The position numbers and the translations under genes were made by a program. Below the pieces are notes generated by a model. It did no database searches, had not been told where the DNA came from, and worked only from the letters and a program-made list of their open reading frames with translations. A DNA stretch of 64,000 nucleotides, from positions 1 through 64,000 of the forward strand of contig NZ_JFKB01000002.1 of the NCBI RefSeq assembly GCF_002115745.1. Reading direction: 5' to 3'. The DNA comes from Thalassospira alkalitolerans. GTDB lineage: Bacteria > Pseudomonadota > Alphaproteobacteria > Rhodospirillales > Thalassospiraceae. Positions 17,964 to 26,289 of this stretch are shown one piece after another (position 1 is the stretch's first letter; every line of letters begins with the position of its first letter).

Positions 17964-18182
17964 ATGGTCGTTTGTCGGTGGGGTTTGAGATGCTTAATGT
18001 GAGTTAACCTATTAAAATAAAACATTTTTTCAGATATTGAACTCGTTATAGAAACATGAAAATCATACAATTTACGATGTGAGGCTCATACAATACCGGG
18101 GGCAAGATTCAGGGCAATGTTGATTTGCAACAACCGAGAGGCCAGCGCCTTTCGCCAGATAAAATCAACAGGAGACTTTAAA

Positions 18183-18860
18183 ATGAACCGCCCGGAACTT
18201 CTTACCAAAGACAACTGCCAGATTATTTTCATCGATCATCAGCCGCAGATGGCTTTTGGTGTTCAGTCGATTGACCGTCAGGTTTTGAAGAACAACACTG
18301 TGGCGCTGGCAAAAGCTGCCAAAGCCTTCAATATTCCGACCACGATCACCACAGTCGAAACCGAAAGCTTTTCTGGTCATACCTATCCGGAGTTGCTGGC
18401 TGTTTTCCCTGAAAACCCGATCCTTGAACGCACATCGATGAATTCATGGGATGACCTTAAAGTTCGCGAAGCACTTGCCAAAAATGGCAAAAAGAAAGTC
18501 ATTGTTTCCGGTCTCTGGACCGAGGTTTGCAATAATGGTTTTGCTTTTGCCGCCATGGCCGAAGGCGATTATGAAATTTACATGGTGGCGGATGCATCTG
18601 GTGGCACCTCGAAAGAGGCGCATGACTATTCGATGCAGCGCATGGTGCAGGCCGGTGTCGTTCCGATGACCTGGCAGCAGGTGATGCTTGAATGGCAGCG
18701 CGACTGGGCACATCGCGATACCTATGACGCGGTCATGGCTATCGTCAAGGAACACTCCGGAGCTTATGGCATGGGTGTCGATTATGCTTACACCATGGTT
18801 CATAAAGCACCGGAACGGGTTGAGCATGGCGAAACACTGGCGCCGAAACCTGCAAACTGA
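18183..18860 (+). CDS. YcaC-like isochorismatase-fold cysteine hydrolase
   Basis: 225 residues from the ATG at 18183, which has AGGAG upstream; a longer frame from 18117 lacks a site. Catalytic Asp18 is in IIFIDHQ and Cys116 in VSGLWTEVCN, and the segments MNSWDD and VADASGG are those of E. coli YcaC. The family is cysteine hydrolases of the isochorismatase/nicotinamidase fold. The natural substrate of YcaC itself is unsettled. Of the family's catalytic Lys I see only Arg83 at the likely place, as in YcaC. It is followed by an amidohydrolase gene and is probably in the same operon. Confidence 0.88.
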   Translation: MNRPELLTKDNCQIIFIDHQPQMAFGVQSIDRQVLKNNTVALAKAAKAFNIPTTITTVETESFSGHTYPELLAVFPENPILERTSMNSWDDLKVREALAKNGKKKVIVSGLWTEVCNNGFAFAAMAEGDYEIYMVADASGGTSKEAHDYSMQRMVQAGVVPMTWQQVMLEWQRDWAHRDTYDAVMAIVKEHSGAYGMGVDYAYTMVHKAPERVEHGETLAPKPAN

Positions 18861-19013
18861 TTGCTGATAACCGGGCGTCTGTGTTTAAGCCGGCGCCCCG
18901 TTTCAGTGTCCTTCGCCCGCATTCCTTCGCGATACTCTATTTCCCCGCCCGGACGGGAAAGGACGGATTTGCCACCGTTCCTGCCCCTCTGTGGATTTGA
19001 TTGGAGCCCGGTC

Positions 19014-20882
19014 ATGACAGGCACTTCATCCCCCGACATCATTTTCCATAATGCCAAAGTCTCGACACTTGATCCCGATGTTGGCGAGGTCGAAGCCATT
19101 GCGATTACCGATGGCGTCATTGCTGCGGTTGGCCGCAATGACGAGATCATGCCGTTGGCAGACAGCGGCACAAAGATCATCGATCTAGGTGGTAAGCGCG
19201 TAATTCCCGGACTGAATGACAGTCACACGCATTTGATCCGTGGTGGCCTTAATTACAATATGGAATTACGTTGGGAAAACGTGCCTTCGGTCGCAGATGC
19301 GCTCGCGATGCTCAAGGATCAGGCCGACCGAACACCGGCACCGCAATGGGTGCGAGTTGTCGGCGGCTGGTCGGAATTTCAGTTTGCCGAGCGCCGCATG
19401 CCGACCCTTGATGAAATCAACAAGGCAGCACCCGATACCCCGGTTTTCATCCTGCATCTTTATGGCCGTGCGCTTTTGAACCGGGCGGCAATCAATGTGC
19501 TGGGCATTAATCGCCGGACGCCCAACCCCCTGGGTGGCGAGATCGAGCATGACAGCAACGGTGACCCGACTGGTTTGTTGATCGCAAAGCCGTCGGCCTT
19601 GATCCTTTATTCCACGTTGGCCCAAGGGCCGAAATTACCGTTAGAAGATCAGATTAATTCAACTCGTCATTTCATGCGTGAAATGAACCGTCTTGGGGTC
19701 ACCAGCGTAATTGATGCCGGTGGCGGTGGGCAGAATTACCCCGAAGATTATGACGTTATCCGTAAATTGCATGACGAAGATCAACTGACCATTCGTATCG
19801 CCTATAATTTGTTTGCCCAGAAGGCAGGTCAGGAACTGTCCGATTACGAACACTGGATGACCATTACGAAACCGGATGCCGGTGACAGTTGGCTTAAAAT
19901 GAACGGGGCGGGGGAAAACCTTGCGTGGTCGGCAGCCGACTTTGAGAACTTCCTTGAACCGCGCCCGGATCTGGCGCCGGTTATGGAAAAGGAATTGGAA
20001 CCGGTTGTCGAACTTCTGGCGACCAATCGTTGGCCGTTCCGAATTCATGCGACATATGATGAAACGATTGATCGTTTCCTTGGCGTGTTTGAGCGCGTCA
20101 ATGGACGCCAGCCGTTTGAAACCCGTTTTATCATTGATCATGCCGAAACCATCAGTGCGCGTAATATCGACCGTATCAAGGCACTTGGGGGCGGTATCGC
20201 CATTCAACATCGCATGGCTTATCAGGGCGAATATTTTGTCAATCGCTATGGCCGCGAGGCAGCAAAAGACACCCCACCAATCAAGAAAATGCTTGAAGCC
20301 GGAGTGCCGGTTGGTGCCGGAACCGATGCGACCCGTGTTGCGTCCTATGATCCATGGGTTGCGCTTTACTGGCTGACCACGGGGAAAACCACCGGTGGAC
20401 TTGCCCTTTATGACGAAGACAAACTTGTTAGCCGTGAACAGGCCTTGCGTCTTTGGACTGAGGGTTCTGCCTGGTTCTCGGGCGAGCAGGGGAGCAAGGG
20501 TACGCTGGCTGTTGGTAAATATGCCGATCTGGCGGTCCTTTCAGCTGATTTTATGACCGTTCCGGCTGAGGATATCCGTCAAATCCAGTCTGTTATGACC
20601 GTGGTTGGCGGCAAGATCGTGTTTGCTCAGGGTAAATTCCAGGACCTTTCGCCCGCCTTGCCGCCTGCAAGCCCGTCCTGGAGCCCGGTAAATCACGAGG
20701 CAAGTCCGGCCATGCGTCAGAATGCACCGATCCAGACGCATGAACGTGCCTGCCATGATGCATGTGGCAACCATTGCGGTATGCATGGGCATGATCATCA
20801 GATCGCCTGGGCGCGCCCGATCCCTACCGCCGACAAGAAAGCCTTTTGGGGCGCTCTTGGTTGCTCCTGCTTTGCGGTATAA
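19014..20882 (+). CDS. YtcJ-like amidohydrolase with a Cys/His-rich C-terminal tail
   Basis: 622 residues from the ATG at 19014, with GGAG eight bases upstream; earlier in-frame starts lack a site. The protein belongs to the amidohydrolase_3 group: GLNDSHTHLIRGG supplies the metal-binding His71 and His73, FIIDHAE a further His, and GAGTDATRVASYDPW the catalytic Asp near the end of the barrel. A proline-rich linker and about 50 extra residues follow the usual end. They contain ACHDACGNHCGMHGHDH and GCSC, which look like a metal-binding tail not found in ordinary family members. The substrate is unknown. It sits between the YcaC-like hydrolase and an exporter. Confidence 0.85.
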   Translation: MTGTSSPDIIFHNAKVSTLDPDVGEVEAIAITDGVIAAVGRNDEIMPLADSGTKIIDLGGKRVIPGLNDSHTHLIRGGLNYNMELRWENVPSVADALAMLKDQADRTPAPQWVRVVGGWSEFQFAERRMPTLDEINKAAPDTPVFILHLYGRALLNRAAINVLGINRRTPNPLGGEIEHDSNGDPTGLLIAKPSALILYSTLAQGPKLPLEDQINSTRHFMREMNRLGVTSVIDAGGGGQNYPEDYDVIRKLHDEDQLTIRIAYNLFAQKAGQELSDYEHWMTITKPDAGDSWLKMNGAGENLAWSAADFENFLEPRPDLAPVMEKELEPVVELLATNRWPFRIHATYDETIDRFLGVFERVNGRQPFETRFIIDHAETISARNIDRIKALGGGIAIQHRMAYQGEYFVNRYGREAAKDTPPIKKMLEAGVPVGAGTDATRVASYDPWVALYWLTTGKTTGGLALYDEDKLVSREQALRLWTEGSAWFSGEQGSKGTLAVGKYADLAVLSADFMTVPAEDIRQIQSVMTVVGGKIVFAQGKFQDLSPALPPASPSWSPVNHEASPAMRQNAPIQTHERACHDACGNHCGMHGHDHQIAWARPIPTADKKAFWGALGCSCFAV

Positions 20883-20886
20883 GGCT

Positions 20887-22551
20887 ATGAAAAATATGGT
20901 AGATTCAAAACAGACAGAAGGCATGCTCATCACGCCTTCTTCCCCGTGGGAACCCTTCCGGTCTCGTGCTTTTGCAATCCTATGGGTTGTGACGGTTATT
21001 TCCAATATCGGAACCTGGATGAATGATGTTGGTGCGGGCTGGCTGATGGCATCGCTTGATCCGTCTCCGGTTGCGGTATCACTTGTTCAGGCGGCAACGA
21101 CATTGCCTGTGTTCCTGTTCGCACTGTTGGCTGGTGCGCTGGCAGATATGTTTGACCGGCGGAAGCTATTGATTGTTGTGAATGTGGTCATGGCGGCGAC
21201 GGCCACTGCATTTGCATTGCTTGTTTATCTGGATGCTGCAACGCCGACTGTTCTAATTGGCGTGACATTCATTCTGGGTACCTGTGCGGCCTTTGTTGCC
21301 CCGGCATGGCAGGCAATTGTGCCATCGCTTGTTCCCAGGCACGCATTGCAGTCTGCTATTGCACTGAATTCAACGGGCATCAATGTTAGTCGCGCAATAG
21401 GTCCGGCGCTTGCCGGGGTGTTGATTTTTTCGGTCGGGATTTATGCGCCGTTTGCGCTTAATGCCATCAGCTTTATTGGCATTATCCTGGCGCTTTTTTT
21501 GTGGAAAATGACGCCGGAAAGTGGTTCGGCCTTGCCACGCGAACATGTTATCCCGGCAATCGTCGCTGGGGTACGTTATGCCCTTCATAGCGCACCGCTT
21601 AAGGCGACCCTTATCCGGGCGGTGTCTTTTTTCCTGTTTGCCTCAGCTTATTGGGCATTGTTGCCGCTAATTGCCAAAACCTCGCTTGGTGGAGATGCCA
21701 GAAGTTATGGGATTTTGGTCGGTGCGGTTGGTGTTGGTGCTGTTTTGGGGGCGCTTCTATTACCCAAACTTCGTCGTCGTTTCGGACCAGACATCATTGC
21801 GATGGCGGGAACGTTTGGCACGGCATGTGTGTTGGTCGTGTTTGCAATTGTCCCTAATCTTATGGCGGCGGCGGCGGGATCTCTGCTGGCTGGTGCGTCA
21901 TGGATAGGGGTTCTTTCGACTTTGAATTCTTCGGTGCAAACCGCGTTGCCATCGTGGGTGCGTGCGCGGGGGTTGTCTGTCTTCATCACCGTATTCTTCG
22001 GGGCAATGTCACTGGGCAGTATCGTTTGGGGGCAGGTTGCACAAACTGTTGGAATTCCCGCAGCATTGATCATTGCCGCTGTCGGGGCGCTTATCCTGAT
22101 CCCGATCACATGGCGGATGAAACTGGGTCAGGGCGAGAAGCTTGATCTTGCGCCTTCTGCCCACTGGCCGTCACCGGTTGTGGTTCATGAGAACGCGCAT
22201 GAACGCAGCCCGGTCATGACCATGATCGCTTATCAGGTGCCATTGGAAAACCATCAGCGGTTTCTTGAACTGACCAAGGTTCTGTCACATGCAAGAAAGC
22301 GGTCCGGCGCCTATAGCTGGGGCATCATGCAGGATGCAGAGCATCCGGACCGGTTCAGCGAGTATTTCCTTGAGACATCGTGGCTTAATCATTTGCGGCA
22401 TCACGAACGTGTCTCGGGGGCGGACCGCATCATTCAGGATGAAATTCGTGGATTGCTTGCGCCCGATATCACGCCGGTCGTAACCCATCTGCTTGGGGTG
22501 AAAATGCCGCCAAAGTCCAAAGCCGGTTTATGGAAAGGGTCGGATAAATGA
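20887..22551 (+). CDS. MFS transporter (MFS_3/EntS-type) with extra C-terminal domain
   Basis: 554 residues from the ATG at 20887, four bases after the amidohydrolase stop. About 12 transmembrane helices (roughly 28-415) carry MFS_3 traits such as the opening PFRSRAFAILWVVTVISNIGTWMNDV and the loop motif ADMFDRRKLL. A soluble C-terminal domain of about 120 residues follows (TMIAYQVPLENHQRFLELTKVLS to VVTHLLGVK), resembling an antibiotic-monooxygenase/dabb-type ferredoxin-like fold as seen in the long MFS_3 form. It probably exports a small molecule made or modified by the adjacent hydrolases. The next gene overlaps its stop. Confidence 0.88.
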   Translation: MKNMVDSKQTEGMLITPSSPWEPFRSRAFAILWVVTVISNIGTWMNDVGAGWLMASLDPSPVAVSLVQAATTLPVFLFALLAGALADMFDRRKLLIVVNVVMAATATAFALLVYLDAATPTVLIGVTFILGTCAAFVAPAWQAIVPSLVPRHALQSAIALNSTGINVSRAIGPALAGVLIFSVGIYAPFALNAISFIGIILALFLWKMTPESGSALPREHVIPAIVAGVRYALHSAPLKATLIRAVSFFLFASAYWALLPLIAKTSLGGDARSYGILVGAVGVGAVLGALLLPKLRRRFGPDIIAMAGTFGTACVLVVFAIVPNLMAAAAGSLLAGASWIGVLSTLNSSVQTALPSWVRARGLSVFITVFFGAMSLGSIVWGQVAQTVGIPAALIIAAVGALILIPITWRMKLGQGEKLDLAPSAHWPSPVVVHENAHERSPVMTMIAYQVPLENHQRFLELTKVLSHARKRSGAYSWGIMQDAEHPDRFSEYFLETSWLNHLRHHERVSGADRIIQDEIRGLLAPDITPVVTHLLGVKMPPKSKAGLWKGSDK

Positions 22552-22775
22552 AGGCGCTTCTTGGAGTCCTGATTGCATTTTCCATCGGGGTTGTGTGTCG
22601 TCTGGCGGCATTGCCGCTTCCGGCGCCGCCGGTGATTGTCGGGGCACTTTTGGTGGTGGCGATGACGACAGGATACATCTTGATTGATCGCTTTTGTGCG
22701 CATCGTGAATGCAAGACGCGGGCAATGTGTGGTGGTCCGACGGGCCGTTCATCCGGGGTAGGAGAAAAGCAATGA
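22548..22775 (+). CDS. XapX-domain small membrane protein (first copy)
   Basis: 75 residues. Two hydrophobic stretches carry the XapX (DUF1427) core PLPAPPVIVGALLVVAMTTG. A short Cys/His-containing tail (CAHRECKTRAMC) is absent from the second copy. The start overlaps the MFS stop (ATGA). The family's function is not known. Confidence 0.82.
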   Translation: MKALLGVLIAFSIGVVCRLAALPLPAPPVIVGALLVVAMTTGYILIDRFCAHRECKTRAMCGGPTGRSSGVGEKQ

Positions 22776-22966
22776 TTTCCGATATTTTTCTTGGTTTGGG
22801 CATGGGGCTTTTCATTGGTGCAGGGTGCAGATGGTTTGACGTTCCCTTGCCTGCTCCGCCCAAACTTGTCGGGGCACTTTTGGTGGTGGCTATGACCACG
22901 GGATTTCTTGTGACGGATTATGTCCTTGGCACGGATATGCTCGCGATGGCCGAGATCGTAAAATGA
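22772..22966 (+). CDS. XapX-domain small membrane protein (second copy)
   Basis: 64 residues from the ATG at 22772, which overlaps the stop of the first copy and has AGGAGA upstream. It shares PLPAPP-xx-VGALLVVAMTTG with the preceding gene, so the pair is a tandem duplication. It has two hydrophobic segments and no Cys-rich tail. It probably works in the membrane with the DoxX-type protein that follows. Confidence 0.82.
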   Translation: MISDIFLGLGMGLFIGAGCRWFDVPLPAPPKLVGALLVVAMTTGFLVTDYVLGTDMLAMAEIVK

Positions 22967-23355
22967 CGCAAACCTATAATCATGGAACTTTCTTGCTCGC
23001 CCGGATTTTGCTTGTTGCGGTGTTTATTTTTAGCGGCGCGACAAAGCTGATGGACTGGTCCGGCGGGATTGGCGAAATGGAGGCCCTTGGCCTTCCGTTC
23101 CCGGCTCTATGCCTTGCGTCAACGATCGCGGTTCAAATTCTGGCAAGTCTTTCCCTGATCGCGGGCGTGTTCGTGCGGGTTTCGGCTGTTTTTCTGGCCG
23201 GGTTCACAATTCTGGCAACCCTGATTGCGCATGATTTCTGGAACTTCTCGGGGATCGATCAGCTACTTCAGGCCACGACAGTTCTTGAACATGCCTCAAT
23301 CATTGCGGGTTTCTTGCTTGTTGTTTTGTTGCATAAGAACTTATGCCGGGATTAG
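22963..23355 (+). CDS. DoxX-family membrane protein
   Basis: 130 residues with four hydrophobic helices. The family markers are LLARILLVAVFIFSGATKLMDW at the start, GLPFPALCLASTIAVQILASLSLIAG in the middle and AHDFWNF near the third helix. The ATG overlaps the stop of the second XapX gene (ATGA). DoxX-type proteins are quinone- or redox-linked membrane proteins of poorly known role. It closes the cluster that began with the YcaC-like hydrolase. Confidence 0.86.
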   Translation: MTQTYNHGTFLLARILLVAVFIFSGATKLMDWSGGIGEMEALGLPFPALCLASTIAVQILASLSLIAGVFVRVSAVFLAGFTILATLIAHDFWNFSGIDQLLQATTVLEHASIIAGFLLVVLLHKNLCRD

Positions 23356-23468
23356 GGGAAGAGGTGCCGACAGCTTCGAAAAATGCCTTTTTTACAATTT
23401 CAAAACCGCGAATTTTGTCCTGAGTTTAGGAGTGCTTATGCCCAGCCAAAGCGGCTTTTAATTCTTGG

Positions 23469-23508
23469 GGCGCCGTTTCCCGGATGAGTTCATTCGGGAA
23501 ACGGTGCC
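23469..23508. repeat. Strong inverted repeat between convergent genes
   Basis: The 14-base arms GGCGCCGTTTCCCG and CGGGAAACGGTGCC pair at 13 of 14 positions around a 12-base loop. No T run follows on either strand. It lies between the DoxX-type gene and the convergent TetR gene, and may limit read-through or protect mRNA 3' ends. Confidence 0.6.
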
Positions 23509-23591
23509 GATACGTGATATTTTTCATGCCGGAAGGCTTGTCATTTTTCCAGATAGTTACCCGTTAATGTGAGAATGTCAGATTAGGTAAC

Positions 23592-24260
23592 TCATTTCAG
23601 AAATTGGTCAGATTTTGCCAGTTCACGAAGGATTTCCTTCCATTGCTCAAGCATCTTGCGGGCTGCATTTTGTTCGCTGTCGAAGCTTTTATGGACGGCC
23701 AGACCACGTAGCATACATAGATTAATCTGGATGAAAGTACGCGTACGTTCACTGTCCTGAGCGACGCCAAGAATCTCGGCAATGATATTGTCGCGCTTGG
23801 TCGTCCATCGAGACATTGCATTACGCAGGTTTCGACCAAGATCATCATCAAGTCGTGCCGCAAGCATCAGTTCAAGTGATGCCATATATTTGTCTGGTGC
23901 GAACAATTTGTCCCATAGGACATCAATCAGCTCATCTGCCTTCAAGCTGGGGTGACCCTGCGTGATATCAAATGGCCATTCATATTCCCAAGAATTGATC
24001 AGATATTCAAATGCAGCAACAATCAGTTCGTTGCGCGTTGGGAACTGATGGGTGATGGCGCCGCGTGAGACATTCGCCCGATTGGCGATATCCTGAGTCG
24101 AAATTCTCTCATACCCTATTTCAGTAAGGGCCTGCAGCGTTGCCTGACATACGCGTTTACGCGTATCGCTGGAGCGCTCAGCCTGTGTTCTGCGCTTTCG
24201 GGCCAGTTGCATTTCTGCTGTTGCTTGGGGCGGCCCTGAATCCTTGTTTTTCAATGCCAT
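23592..24260 (-). CDS. TetR-family regulator, divergent from the first TRAP operon
   Basis: 222 residues from the ATG at 24260 (MALKNKDSG), chosen because AGGAGAG precedes it; a longer frame to 24347 would have no site. The TetR N-terminal helix-turn-helix is clear (STQDIANRANVSRGAITHQFPTR), followed by an all-helical ligand domain. The C-terminal part (LCMLRGLAVHKSFDSEQN) resembles that of the TetR protein at 27641, so the two are paralogues. It lies head to head with the first TRAP operon and probably represses it in response to the transported compound or a derivative (inference). Confidence 0.9.
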   Translation of the reverse strand: MALKNKDSGPPQATAEMQLARKRRTQAERSSDTRKRVCQATLQALTEIGYERISTQDIANRANVSRGAITHQFPTRNELIVAAFEYLINSWEYEWPFDITQGHPSLKADELIDVLWDKLFAPDKYMASLELMLAARLDDDLGRNLRNAMSRWTTKRDNIIAEILGVAQDSERTRTFIQINLCMLRGLAVHKSFDSEQNAARKMLEQWKEILRELAKSDQFLK

Positions 24261-24470
24261 TAAGACGTAACTCTCCTGCGCTCGGTGTTTGTGACAACTT
24301 ATTTCAACCGGCATAAATCCCACAAGCTCATTTATAGTGGTTGACATTTACAAGCAGGACAGTCTGTATGTTTTTTGAAAATAACAACTGGATAACGGTG
24401 ATCCGTTAAACCGGTGAGGAAATTTGTCAGACCAGGATGGCTATCTCACGATCTGAATCAGGAGACTTCA

Positions 24471-25607
24471 ATGCTCAATAAAAAAACAATCACCCCGTTC
24501 ATAGCAGCCCTAATGGCTGCCGGGAGTGCTTTGCCTTTGCATGCAGAAACCAATTTTATTGCTAATTCTTTCTATGATGCAGAGCACCCGCTGAGTAAAT
24601 TTGGTTATGTTGAATGGGCCGACACCGTACGCGAAATTTCGGGTGGGGACCTTAATCCCGAAGTTTATACCGGTACGGTGCTTCTTGCACCACGGGCCAG
24701 CCTTCAGGGGGCACGCGATAATATTGCCAATGTTGCAAATATTGCTGCAGTTTATACGCCGTCAGAATTGCCGGTTGCGAATGCTGTGCAGGAGTTGGGA
24801 TTTAACTATTCGGATCCTTTGACTGCGATATTCGCTGTCGCTGATTTCAGCATTCATAACGAGGTTCAGCAAAAGGAATGGGCGGATAACGGGATCGTTT
24901 ATCTTGGGGCCTATGCTACTCCTCCATATATTCTGTTCTGCAGCAAGCCGGTGCGTACGCTTGAGGAAATCAAAGGGAAACGTATCAGAACAGCAGGATC
25001 GAGCGTTTCTAAATGGGTCGAAGAAGTCGGTGGAATTCCAGTTAACGTTCCGTCGAGCGAAATGTATACCGGACTTGAACGCGGCACTCTTGATTGTGCA
25101 ACAAATGCTGCGAATGACCTGATTGACCGCTCCCTGTGGGAGGTCGCGCCTTACACTACCGAGCTTTCAACGGGCATGTATTGGTCCGGTCCTGAATGGG
25201 GCTTTAATGCCGGGTTCTGGTCTGGTCTGACCACAACCCAGCGCAAGCAACTGATGGATGCGACGGCACATGCCATGTCGAGCATGGTCGTAAACTATCT
25301 TGCCCGTTCTAACGCTGCTCTTGACGAAGCAAAAGCAAAGGGCAACGAAATCTATCAGCCGTCTGCGGAATTGATGGCCTCGGTTGAAGCTTTCCGCGAA
25401 AAAGTGCTCGGTGATATCTACACGGTCGCCGAAGACAAATATGGCGTAGCCGATGGTATGTCCCTGATTGATGATTTCCGGTTCACCTATGCCAAGTGGG
25501 AAGGCCTGCTTGAAAATGTGGATCGTACCGATATTGATGCCCTGGATGCTATTGCGCGTAAGGAAATTTACGGAACCCTTGATCCCGCAACCTACGGCGT
25601 CAATTAA
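24471..25607 (+). CDS. TRAP transporter substrate-binding protein (DctP family), first operon
   Basis: 378 residues from the ATG at 24471, with AGGAGA upstream. An N-terminal signal peptide of about 25 residues ends at LHA-ET, so it is periplasmic. The fold markers are GKRIRTAGSS, whose conserved Arg usually binds the ligand carboxylate, the GTLDCATN segment and the ERGTL helix. The ligand is therefore probably an organic acid; its identity cannot be read from sequence. A hairpin (25613-25642) separates it from the small permease gene, consistent with excess binding protein over permease. Confidence 0.92.
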   Translation: MLNKKTITPFIAALMAAGSALPLHAETNFIANSFYDAEHPLSKFGYVEWADTVREISGGDLNPEVYTGTVLLAPRASLQGARDNIANVANIAAVYTPSELPVANAVQELGFNYSDPLTAIFAVADFSIHNEVQQKEWADNGIVYLGAYATPPYILFCSKPVRTLEEIKGKRIRTAGSSVSKWVEEVGGIPVNVPSSEMYTGLERGTLDCATNAANDLIDRSLWEVAPYTTELSTGMYWSGPEWGFNAGFWSGLTTTQRKQLMDATAHAMSSMVVNYLARSNAALDEAKAKGNEIYQPSAELMASVEAFREKVLGDIYTVAEDKYGVADGMSLIDDFRFTYAKWEGLLENVDRTDIDALDAIARKEIYGTLDPATYGVN

Positions 25608-25612
25608 GGCAG

Positions 25613-25642
25613 AAGTGCCGTGTCCTTTTGGATGCGGCACTT
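25613..25642 (+). other. Intercistronic hairpin after the first TRAP binding-protein gene
   Basis: AAGTGCCG pairs perfectly with CGGCACTT around a 14-base loop, five bases after the stop codon. There is no T run, so it is more likely an mRNA stabiliser or partial attenuator than a full terminator. Confidence 0.6.
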
Positions 25643-25737
25643 GCCTTGGCAGACCAATGATCCCGATGTCCCGTTCAGGGGGCTATGGCATTGGCTGATT
25701 TCGAATTTCAATCTCGGCATGAAGCGGAGCGGTCCCG

Positions 25738-26280
25738 ATGCCCCTCAATCCCAATCATGATTTGGACGATGCCACATTGGCAGAGCCAAACCTGATGTAT
25801 CGATTTGTAACCTGGTTGAATACGGCGTTTCTTGTGATATCGGCGATTTTTGTCGTGCTGATGATGCTTCATGTGACAGCCGATGTGCTGCTGCGATCTG
25901 TATCAAATGCCGGGATCATCGGGACGCTTGAGGTCGTTTCCTATTACTACATGGTTTGCGCTATTTTTCTGGCATTTGGGTATGTCGAAATGCACAACGA
26001 GCACATCCGTGTGGATCTGTTCGTTCAGCAAATGCCGCGTTCTGCGCAAGTCGTACTTTACATTTTGGCTTGCCTTGCGGGGTTTGTGTTTTTCGGCCTT
26101 TTGGCTTGGCAGAGCATGATTGACGCCCTGCGGGCGACGGCCTCCCAAGAAACCATTATGTCTAATTTTTTGTTTTATGTCTGGCCAAGCCGCTGGGCGT
26201 TGCCGATCGGTTTTATCGGATGCCTTTTGGCGATCCTGTGCAATCTGTTGAAATCGGTGACCCGCTGGCGGGCGCTGTAA
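25738..26280 (+). CDS. TRAP transporter small permease (DctQ family), first operon
   Basis: 180 residues with four transmembrane helices (about 30-50, 70-90, 105-125, 145-165). The DctQ landmark is DVLLRSVSNAGIIGTLEVVSYY and HNEHIRVDLFVQ. It pairs with the large permease that follows ten bases later. A start at 25738 leaves about 130 bases from the binding-protein stop, filled mainly by the hairpin. Confidence 0.9.
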   Translation: MPLNPNHDLDDATLAEPNLMYRFVTWLNTAFLVISAIFVVLMMLHVTADVLLRSVSNAGIIGTLEVVSYYYMVCAIFLAFGYVEMHNEHIRVDLFVQQMPRSAQVVLYILACLAGFVFFGLLAWQSMIDALRATASQETIMSNFLFYVWPSRWALPIGFIGCLLAILCNLLKSVTRWRAL

Positions 26281-26289
26281 GAGGGCGAA

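Noticed and set aside
18117-18182. Upstream extension of the YcaC-like gene
   Set aside because: The 22 extra residues have no ribosome site, while AGGAG precedes the ATG at 18183.
24341-24370. TTGACA with a weak -10 upstream of the first TRAP operon
   Set aside because: The -35 is good, but the matching -10 (TGTATG) is poor; not strong enough to list as a promoter.
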